A stretch of DNA of 64,000 bases from Henricia sp. BOLD:AAB3569. Lineage: Eukaryota; Echinodermata; Asteroidea; Spinulosida; Echinasteridae. Positions within the stretch are counted from its first letter, which is position 1. The number at the start of each line of letters is the position of its first letter. Where the stretch lies: the NCBI GenBank assembly GCA_037783545.1, contig JBBELK010000514.1, forward strand, positions 62,001 to 126,000, in the 5' to 3' direction. Positions 13,213 to 23,400 of this stretch are shown here, in pieces. Both the position numbers and the translations under genes were made by a program. Below the pieces are notes generated by a model that saw only the letters and a program-made list of their open reading frames with translations, ran no database searches and was not told the origin of the DNA.

Positions 13213-15797
13213 CTAGAGCTTCGCGTTTGTGTTTTTTACAAACGCAAGGTGATCGGGTGACATAAACATTGAAATGATGATGACGACACAGTTTTGAGAT
13301 TGTTTGAAAACTTGAGTTGTTTGATGTTGAAAAAGTATTGGAATTCTCAAGACATGACTGTGACTATTCAACGCTAAAATTGTGTATCTGATGACGTCAT
13401 AATTGTCAATCTCATCATAACGTTACTATTGTGTGCACAGATTGAAGAACAAGTTTTGACATATAGGCCTAGGCCTATATGTGGTGAAAGAATCTTTTCA
13501 ATATCTATTACAGTTCTAAAGATGTTGTCATTTGAGATCATATTACTGTAGTATATCGCCGTGTGGGGAGTTGGGGTTCAATTGCATCTAGAATAAACTA
13601 ACGCTCCAGTCAACTTGAGTTGCGGTCCACCATGTCCATTTTATTTTCAACACAGCAACGATTTCCAGCATGTCACATTCACAGTTTTCAGGGAGAAGAC
13701 ATATTTACTCTGTTCCGCCGACTAAGGCTAGCCGTACATAATTACACCCAAGATACAACAGCTATTAAGTCACCAAAAGTAAATGTCCTTGTGCTATCTA
13801 ACTTTCCTGGCGATGATGCCACGGAAACTAGCAGTTTTACATCTTCAAAAGTCCAATTTTCTCGGTTGTAAATCAAGCCCTGCTTATTATGTCTCGTCTG
13901 TCTGACTTATCCACTACTCGCGCACGTACCATTGGCCGTGTGGCCCAGACATTATGACCTCTGACCCGAGACAGGCCGCCTAGATACAAGTTCTATTATT
14001 AGAAGTCGAGCACCATATATGGGCGCAAATCGTCAGATTAGTGGAGGCTTGGCATAGCGCCCTCAAACGACTGAGTTAGCTTAATTATCAAGGGACCCAA
14101 CAAATAATTACTCCACATTACGTAACCACCGTGCACGTGATGACGTCATCAGTGGTATATATGTAGTCATAAAGTCCACATGTGAGGGAACATTTCGTTC
14201 CGTAGAACTATGGTCAAATTCCCTACCACTTTGGCTCTATTTGCATTCAAAGTGCTAAAAAAGTGTACATTTTCGAACCTCTTCCGGTTTGGACCGGAGG
14301 TTTGGGTCACACAGGGGTCATGCCATTGTATGATTTGTTCAGTTCATTGCGACCTATCATGCTGTGAAAGAATTGTTCAAGTTTCTATTACGATTTTTGA
14401 GATATGAATTTTTGAGATAATAACCATTTAATTTTTGTAATTTGACACCTGTGACGATATCATGACGTCACAATGTTGTGCACAAATTGTTCAACAATTT
14501 GATAAACATCAAGTTCTTAAATGTGGCGAAAGAATCATGCAAATATCTGCTGTAGTTCTCAAGATACAGCATTTTTAAACAATTCAGCTCCAAATTTGCG
14601 TATTTTGACACCACATTACATAACTACCGTCCATGTGATGACGTCATCAATGATATAGTCCAAAAGTCCACATGTGTGGAAACATTTCGTTCCGTAGAAA
14701 TATGGTCAAATTCACTACCACTTTGAATCTATTTGCATTCAAAACGCTTAAAAAAATGCACATTTTCGAACAACTTCCGGTTTGGACTGGAAGTAGGCGT
14801 CACACAGGGGTCATGACATTGTATGATTTGTACAGTTCATTTAGACTTATTATGTTGTGAAAGAATTGTTCAAGTATCTATTACGGTTCTTGAGATATGA
14901 ATTTTGGAAATAATAACCTTTGAATTTGTGTAATTTGACACCTGATGACGTCATGATTACGTCACACTTGATGCCATCATGATACTATACATTCTGATGA
15001 AAGTCTGCCGTTGGGCCTATGTCTGTATCTAATTTACTAACGATTCAGCTTGGTTTGATGGGCATTGTTGCTGGTAAGTGTAAAAACTGAGATTCTCAGT
15101 TTCGTTGAACTTTGACCTCCAATTGACCCCAGAAGGAAGGGTCAGATGAAAATGCCCACACAAAGAAAATTGTAGCACAGAATGTCATCTATAAACCTGC
15201 CAAAATACGAAGATCCTGGGTCACGTGGTTTTCAACACGGAAGCATTTTAAAATAAGCATATTTTGGTTTTTTGGGGGGTGTAATTTGATACTTGATGAC
15301 GTCACGATGACGTCACGCTTGATGCCATCATAATATTATACACGCTGGTGAAAGTCTGCCATAGGACCTATGCCTGTACTTAGTTACTTAAAGATTCAGC
15401 TTGGTTTGATGGGCATTGTTGCTCAATAAGTGCAAAAATTAAGATTTTCGTTTTCGTTGAACTTTGACCTCAGATTGACCCCAGAAGGAAGGGTCAGATG
15501 AAAATGCCCACACAAAGAAAATTGTAGGCCATGATCTTATCTATAAGCCTGGTAAATACGAAAATCATGGGTCACGTGGTTTTCCAGACGGAAGCATTTT
15601 AAAACATGCATATTTTAGTCTTTTTTGGGTTGTAATTTGACACCCGATGACGTCACAATGACGTCACACTTGTATACACACCTTCACATTGGGGTTGATG
15701 TTCCTACAAAGTTTCAAGTTGATAGCTTGAACCGTTTTGAAGAAAAGCTCTGGAAACGTTTGAGTGGAAAAAGAAAAGGGAAAAAGAAAAAAAAAAA
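13213..15797. repeat. Long tandem unit 5 (type II with solo LTR)
   Basis: A type II unit lengthened to ~2.6 kb by the insertion at 13547-14117. Downstream sub-repeats and TGACGTCA pairs match unit 4. Confidence 0.8.
13547..14117. mobile_element. Solo LTR in unit 5 (TTAC duplication)
   Basis: The insert begins TGTAGTATATCGCC and ends TTACTCCACA, i.e. TG...CA, flanked by TTAC on both sides (13543-13546 and 14118-14121). Unit 4 shows the same target uninterrupted. An AATAAA lies near the left end, but orientation cannot be fixed. No internal retroelement genes are present. The 83-codon frame inside is not recognised. Confidence 0.7.
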
Positions 15798-18422
15798 CTA
15801 GAGCTTCGCGTTCGTGTTTTTTACAAACGCAAGGTGATCGGGTGACATAAACATTGCAATGATGATGACGACACAGTTTTGAGATTGTTTGAAAACTTGA
15901 GTTGTTTGATGTTGAAAAAGTATTGGAATTCTCAAGACATGACTCTGACTATTCAACGCTAAAATTGTGTATCTGATGACGTCATAATTGTCAATCTCAT
16001 CAATAACGTTACTATTGTGTGCACATATTGTTCAAGTATCTACTGAAGAACAAGTTTTGACATGTATATGTGGTGAAAGAATATTTTCAATATCTATTAC
16101 AGTTCTAAAGATGTTGTCATTTGAGATCATATTACTGTAGTATATCGCCGTGTGGGGAGTTGGGGTTCAATTGCATCTAGAATAAACTGATGCTCCAGTC
16201 AACTTGAGTTGCGGTCCACCATGTCCATTTTATTTCCAACACAGCAACGATTTCCAGCATGTCACATTCACAGTTTTCGGGGAGAAACCATATTTACTCT
16301 GGTCCGCCGACTAAGGCTAGCCGTACATAATTACACCCAAGATACAACAGCTAAGTCACCAAAAGTAAATGTCCTTGTGCTATCTAGTGTTTATTCAACT
16401 TTCCTGGCGATGATGCCACGGAAACTAGCAGTTTTACATCTTTAAAAGTCAAATTTTCTCGGTTGTAAATCAAGCCCTGCTTATTATGTCTCGTCTGTCT
16501 GACTTATTCACTACTCGCGCAGGTACGTGTATATCATTGGCCGTGTGGCCCAGACATCTTCCCTAAAAAGATACATTATGGCCTCTGTCCCGAGACAGGC
16601 CGCCTAGATACAAGTTATATTATTAGAAGTCGAGCACTATATATGGGCGCAAATCGTCAGATTAGTGGAGGCTTGGCATAGCGCCCTCAAACGACTGAGT
16701 TAGCTTAATTATCAAGGGACCCAACAAATAATTTCTCCACATTACGTAACCACCGTGCACGTGATGACGTCATCAGTGGTATATATGTAGTCATAAAGTC
16801 CACATGTGAGGGAACATTTCGTTCCGTAGAACTATGGTCAAATTCCCTACCACTTTGGCTCTATTTGCATTCAAAGTGCTAAAAAAGTGTACATTTTCGA
16901 ACCTCTTCCGGTTTGGACCGGAGGTTTGGGTCACACAGGGGTCATGCCATTGTATGATTTGTTCAGTTCATTGCGACCTATCATGCTGTGAAAGAATTGT
17001 TCAAGTATCTATTACGATTCTTGAGATATGAATTTTTGAAATAATAACCATTTAATTTTTGTAATTTGACACCTGTGACGATATCATGACGTCACAATGT
17101 TGTGCAAAAATTGTTCAACAATTTGATAAACATCAAGTTCTTAAATGTGGCGAAAGAATCACGCAAATATCTGCTGTAGTTCTCAAGATACAGCATTTTT
17201 AAACAATTCAGCTCCAAATTTGCGTATTTTGGCACCACATTACGTAACTACCGTCCATGTGATGACGTCACCAATGGTATAGTCAAAAAGTCCACATGTG
17301 TGGAAACATTTCGTTCCGTAGAAATATGGTCAAATTCACTACCACTTTCAATCTATTTGCATTAAAAACGCTTAAAAAAATGCACATTTTCGAACAACTT
17401 CCGGTTTGGACCGGAAGTAGGCGTCACACAGGGGTCATGACATTGTATGATTTGTTCAGTTCATTTAGACTGATCATGTTGTGAAAGAATTGTTCAAGTA
17501 TCTATTACGGTTCTTGAGATATGAATTTTGGAAATAATAACCTTTGAATTTTTGTAATTTGACACCTGATGACGTCATGATTACGTCACACTTGATGCCA
17601 TCATGATACTATACATTCTGGTGAAAGTCTGCCGTAGGGCCTATGTCTGTATCTAATTTACTAACGATTCAGCTTGGTTTGATAGGCATTGTTGCTGGTA
17701 AGTGTAAAAACTGAGATTCTCAGTTTCGTCGAACTTTGACCTCCAATTGACCCCAGAAGGAAGGGTCAGATGAAAATGCCCACACAAAGAAAATTGTAGC
17801 ACAGAATGTCATCTATAAATCTGACAAATACGAAGATCCTGGGTCACGTGGTTTTCAAGACGGAAGCATTTTAAAATATGCATATTTTAGTTTTTTGGGG
17901 GGTGTAATTTGATACTTGATGACGTCACGATGACGTCACGCTTGATGCCATCATAATATTATACACGCTGGTGAAAGTCTGCCATAGGACCTATGCCTGT
18001 ACTTAGTTACTTAAAGATTCAGCTTGGTTTGATATGCATTGTTGCTCAATAAGTGCAAAAATTGAGATTTTCGTTTTCGTTGAACTTTGACCTCAAATTG
18101 ACCCTAGAAGGAAGGGTCAGATGAAAATGCCCACACGAAGAAAATTGTAGGCCATGATCTTATTAATAAGCCTGATAAATACGAAAATCATGGGTCACGT
18201 GGTTTTCCAGACGGAAGCATTTTAAAACATGCATATTTTAGTCATTTTTGGGTTGTAATTTGACACCCGATGACGTCACAATGACGTCACACTTGTATGC
18301 ACACCTTCACATTGGGGTTGATGTTCCTACAAAGTTTCAAGTTGATAGCTTGAACCGTTTTGAAGAAAAGCTCTGGAAACGTTTGAGTGGAAAAAGAAAA
18401 GGGAAAAAGAAAAAAAAAAAAA
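15798..18422. repeat. Long tandem unit 6 (type II with solo LTR)
   Basis: Closest to unit 5, carrying the LTR at the same position; the array ends in an A-rich tract merging into the hairpin array. Confidence 0.8.
16136..16741. mobile_element. Solo LTR in unit 6 (same site as unit 5)
   Basis: Same TG...CA insert and same TTAC duplication (16132-16135, 16742-16745) as in unit 5. It is slightly longer, with short extra segments near 16387 and 16555. Identical placement shows that the insertion came before duplication of the unit. Confidence 0.7.
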
Positions 18423-18772
18423 GACAAAGAAATCGTACAATAGTAATAGGTGATCGGAATTAGTTCCGATCACCTAAAAAAAGACAAAGAAATCGTACAA
18501 TAGTAATAGGTGATCGGAATTAGTTCCGATCACCTAAAAAAAAAAAAGACAAAGAAATCGTACAATAGTAATAGGTGATCGGAATGAGTTCCGATCACCT
18601 AAAAAGACAAAGAAATCGTACGAGAGTAATAGGTGATCGGGCTGTTGGCCCGATCACCTAAAAATAAAGAAATCGTACGAGAGTAATAGGTGATCGGGCT
18701 GTTGGCCCGATCACCTAATAAAGAAATCGTACGAGAGTAATAGGTGATCGGGCTGTTGGCCCGATCACCTAA
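18423..18772. repeat. Array of six short hairpins (~60-base period)
   Basis: Six copies of 'AAGAAATCGTAC(A/G)A(T/G)AGTAA' each followed by a perfect 13-bp hairpin at 18447-18476, 18507-18536, 18572-18601, 18630-18660, 18687-18717 and 18741-18771. Copies 1-3 have stem TAGGTGATCGGAA with a 4-base loop. Copies 4-6 have TAGGTGATCGGGC with loop TGTTG. Both arms changed together, so pairing is kept. The 12-mer AGGTGATCGGGC also occurs near the start of the type I long units. Confidence 0.9.
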
Positions 18773-19057
18773 TAACCACAGATTTTCGACAGTTATCTCA
18801 AAATTTCCACCCCTAGACGCCCATGTAAGCCCCATACAGATACTCAGTAGGTTGAATCTGTATCTGAACTCTATATTACCAGTTGTTATTTTGTGTCAAA
18901 AACACAAATTCACCGCGTTTTACGAGTTTGAAACGGCCAAAGGCGTTACTCGCCATATAAACATGTGTAAGTAAAATCGACTCAATTCACTTCCGCCTAC
19001 AACGTCCGTTATGCACATGCGTGCATAAAATTTGAATTTATTAGTGAAAGGGTCTAT
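18773..19057 (-). repeat. Right long inverted arm of the giant composite
   Basis: Reverse complement of 2413-2698 with scattered substitutions. It begins directly after the sixth hairpin and ends near TTTATTAGTGAAAGGGTCTAT. Confidence 0.85.
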
Positions 19058-20084
19058 ACCCTGAGGAAATACACGCAAATCTGTGGAGCGAGCCGGCTGT
19101 TGTCTTGAGCCAACTCACGCCCGAGTCATTTTGATGTAATTTTATAAATTCGGTCATGTTATGCCGAAAAGAAACAATTTATATACTTTCCAGAAATTGT
19201 ATTGGGTTCCGTTTCTTATGACTGTCCCATTCCTACCAAACTTTCAAACGACGAACCTTATTTACTCCGCAGTTTTTCAAATTAATAACAGGGATGCATG
19301 CTGACGAATGTAATGGAACGGATTCCCAAATATGCTTTAAATAGCAGCCAATCGCCGACGCGGACAACGGCCAGCATTACCGAGTACATGTATCACATGC
19401 ATGCACGGTGTTTACAATCTGCGCGCGTTACATTGGAATGCCTGCAATCGTGTTGCACAATGCACTGCAAGCGTCCTGATTGGTCCAGCAGAGGCGACAA
19501 GATTTCTGTCGCTAGTCCACCGCCAAATGGGGCCTTTTTTAACAGGGCCACTGTACGCAGGAGTTAGGGAGTGCGTCAAATGGGCACTGTTGCAAGAGGG
19601 TGGGCAACACTACGAACACTAAAGTATTTTCCCCCAGCTGTTTTTTTAATATTCCACAAGACCAATGTCTCATCTCAACAATATGTGGTCGATGTTGAAA
19701 TTAGAGCACTGCTATATGGGTTATGAGCTGTCAAAAAATTGTATATTTTCATACTTTAAAAAAAGAAAAAAACACCCCTATTTGAAATAAATGGTATAAC
19801 CCACCCAAATACCTGGTGATTATTTTTATACATGCAGTGCAGTCTCCAAGGACCCACCTATCAATAACTTTTAAAGAAAATAATTTTCTATGTTGTTCAA
19901 TGGTGACGCAGTTTTGAAAATATGCAAATTTCACTCTTAAAAAAAGTGAAAAAATGGCAAAAATCTAAAATTGTACCACATTTGTTAGTTTGGGGCAAAG
20001 GTCCATCAAATATAAAAGTATAAAGGAAATCCATTTTTTGGCCATGGCCAACATTTTCAAAAAATTCTTAATATTTACAGTCCC
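19058..20084. other. Unique DNA upstream of gene A; no exon found
   Basis: No sequence similar to the PAN exon of copies B and C is present here. An 89-codon frame at 19298-19567 is not recognised and lacks a clear splice context. Similarity to the copy B intron begins at about 20085 (TTAAGCCCCAAATTAAAG). Confidence 0.4.
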
Positions 20085-20370
20085 TCACTTTTAAGCCCCA
20101 AATTAAAGACACTACTATTCTTGTATTACTTTCACCTGTGATGTGATCAAAACAAAACAATAGGCATCATTTTGCGTCCTGAGAAATTGCCACAATGGAA
20201 CCGCACCAGTTTTATGAAAAGGAATTTGTATACCCTGGCAGTAGAGGGCGCTCTTATAATTTATGACGTCACTACTAATGCTGTTCATGGCGAATCCTGC
20301 ATGTTTAGAGTCCACTCAAAGTTCTTACTACTTAGTATAGTTTTGTCTGGGTTTTGATTTTATTTTTTAG

Positions 20371-20428
20371 GAAGAAACAACGATCCATCCACTTGCCACA
20401 ACTATCGCAACTACAACTAAACAACCAG
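20371..20428 (+). CDS. Copy A exon: Thr-rich linker
   Basis: 58 bases between TTTTTTAG and GTATGA, coding EETTIHPLATTIATTTKQP plus one base. It is aligned with the 73-base linker exon of copy B, which has one extra APVTT-like segment. Thr-rich composition suggests an O-glycosylated spacer. Confidence 0.7.
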
Positions 20429-23400
20429 GTATGAAGGATTTATTAAATTATTAGGCCATGGTAAGCTTGTGTAAGCTTCCAGACGCCAATAAATTGAAAA
20501 GGCACTTCAACAAAATCAATGTTTGACCTTTAATTCTCTGTTTGTAAATAGGCATACCCTTTATACGTTAACACGAGTTTATACTCCCGCGCGCGCGAAC
20601 GGCATGATTAACGACACTCAATGAGAGTATGCTAGCTTCCGTACTCCCCGAAAAATGGGAGTGTGCTCTTACTCCTGGCGAGTGCCATGTGATTTGTACG
20701 AAGATGGCGGAATATGGGTGGGATTTTTGGTGAATTTGCTCAACATGTCAACTGGATAACTGAAACAACAACTCACTAAGGTTTGTTTTAGACGGCATGA
20801 AAGGTTCTCACGACTTACGGTCTGTATTTTCTTCAGTTTCTTGTGAGCAGTGAAACGGCGTTTTTTGTGTTGTCATGGCAAGAGACGGCCATCTTGACTG
20901 ATGGCCATTCGCGCATGCGGACTGCGGACTTGCCGTTCGCATTACTCCTGAGTAGCGAGAACTGTACACCCGAAAGCAGCCTAATAGTGGCAGCAAATAA
21001 ACCGGTCCTTTTCGTTTGCTACGTCATATTGAGCATGCGCACTTTAGATCAAACCTGACTTCAAAGAACCAGTTTGTTTGCTGCCATGCACTACGCGTTT
21101 CAAAACTCTCTCATTATTTTGTGGTATGCGCGACAAAAAAGAAACACCTTTTGCCAGATGGATTTTAGCCGCTTGTATTCGAACTACCAGTGATGGCGCT
21201 GTGTAATTGTTTGCCTTTTTCCAAATCTCGACTTGGGCTCAGGCTCCGGCTCCATGTGGGCCACATGGAGCCGGAGCCTGAGCCTGAGCCCAAGTCGAGA
21301 TTGGAAAATGGCCTATATATCACGTCTGTGGTGGCGAACCAGTTTTTATCAACGATGGAAATCAAAGTCAAATTTATTATTTTATGAACTTTTAAAGGCA
21401 CATGCTCGTCAGCAATGCGCGCGCAAAATTCGTGCCACGAAATACGCAGCTCCATGCCTTTGCTATGGAGCTGCGTATTTCGTGGCACGAATTTGGCGCG
21501 CGCGCATTGCTGACGAGCCTGTGCCTTTAAAGCGAACCCCACATTATTCGGTGAATTAAGATTCTTATTCCCATATAGAGCCAATATGGAGCCAAAATGG
21601 TACCAAAATAACGGTCACTGCACACGCTTTGGCTCCAACACTGGTTTCCGAAAGACGATGAATCTCGAAAGTTCGGTTGTCGTAAAAATGTTTAATGATT
21701 ATTTCTCGCGTCAAACGACTTTTTCTCCACCCCCCCCCTCCCCCCCTACCCCCCCCCCCTACCCCCCCCCCCCCTCCCCCCCTACCCCCCCCCCCCCCCC
21801 TACCCCCCCCCCCCCCCCTACCCCCCCCCCCCCCCCCCACCACCAGTTTTCACTCCAGTTCACAGTAAATTTCACGGCACAATTAAAAATTAATTTCGTG
21901 TGTCAAGTTGTCACGTCAAGGCTCGTGTGTCAAATTCTCCACGTAATTAACGTTTTGCCTCGAAGTGTCATATGGCGACTCCGCTCATATTTCTTCCCGG
22001 TCCCTACACGAAAAAGGGATATACGCGCGACTGCGTGTGCAGGTCACAATGGCTTTCAGTTTGTACCCTTTTTATGGATTTTTGTTATCAAATTGACGGG
22101 CTGCAGGTAAAAATAAAACGTAGTTATGGTGGGATTAAAAAATGGTTCCCTAAAACGAACTTCTTCAAAATGCATGTATTCTTATACGAAGATATCTGCA
22201 GACGTTAATAATTTCTACTAGGCTTGAAAATCGCATGCAACACCGTGAAATCACAATAATTATTAGTCAGATCGTAATCTACAGCCATATGAATGTTATT
22301 TCATCATTTCAACATGGAAGTTTTGAGATTTGATGTTTGGAAATTCTGCATATGTTCATCCTGCATTGCAGTGATTGCATCAATTTTATTTTTGAAACAA
22401 CTAAATTAGTCAAAGAAGCAGGGGACTTGGGTATTCAATCTCTTTGAGTGACATTTTACCACCGACTTAAATATTTGACTTTTGGAACTTAAATTTTGTG
22501 AAGAACGTTTTACCATTCACTTAATACACACAAACAGTGCATTTTCTGAAGCATTGCTTCATCTGCGTTGCTGAAATTTACGCAGGCTAGTTGATTAACA
22601 TTCTTCTTTAGATATGGTATATATGTCCTTATTCCAGGAATCTGTTGAATCTTGCAAATGATACAATAGGCCTTAATGTACAAATAAAATTATACATTCC
22701 CCTGTGGTTTCACTACAGTGGCGATGCCTTTTAACACCCAGCCACGGTATCCACACACATTCAACTACATCCTAGGCCCTCTTGCCACGCCTATTCGAGT
22801 GGATTTTGAAGTTAAAATCGCAAGTGACGCGTTGATTGCCCTTGCGTCTGCCGCAAAAGACGACTCCATGTTTGCAGAGATAGGTACGTATATAGATATA
22901 AACCGTTATGGGTGGGAATCATTTGCTTATTTTTTATTTATACATGCTTCAAAAATGGAAGAATTATATAAGTATTGCTATTTTTACATACGACCCGATG
23001 TATAATATATTCGTGTAGGCCTATACTGAGTTGACTCATTATCATACACATCCTTATACACAACACCACACACGGAGCGGAGATACATGTAACACGTTTG
23101 CAACAGTTTTCCCATTTCGAGAGGTGTCAGGCAGGGTTGTAGTCAAGTCCATCACAAGTCTATCACAAGTCCAGAGCCGATAAAATCACAAGTTCGTGAC
23201 AAGTCCCGCACATACAGTTGTAGTCAGAAGTTTACATACAACTGTGTTAAAACTGGTGTGCTTAAACTTGCGTTGTCACCAGTTTTGTAACAGTCTTTAC
23301 TAAAGTCGTGATTTTGTGGAATTCCTCACGTGCTTGCAGTACGTAAAACATAGCTTGTACACCTTGCAATGTTCGGGTAGTCCTGTTTACAATTGTTAGT

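Larger units (their letters stand above)
2413..19057. mobile_element. Giant composite bounded by long inverted repeats (~16.6 kb)
   Basis: A left arm (2413-2698) reappears as the reverse complement at 18773-19057 with only scattered differences; both outer ends read ATAGA(T/C)CCTTTCACTAAT. Everything between is repeat-built: an internal inverted repeat, two further partial copies of the arm's inner half (about 3360-3560 and 4085-4210), a SINE, six long tandem units with two solo LTRs, and a six-hairpin array. No transposase or other protein is recognisable, so the element would be non-autonomous. I could not see a convincing target-site duplication. It may instead be a nested foldback cluster rather than one mobile unit. 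Confidence 0.6.

Noticed and set aside
21233-21584. Ser-Gly / Pro-Glu repeat proteins on both strands
   Set aside because: They are translations of two palindromic hairpin MITEs (21221-21304 and 21391-21531).
21565-22110. 174-codon + frame and 92-codon - frame
   Set aside because: The frames run through CCCCTA low-complexity DNA in the middle of an intron and have no domain.
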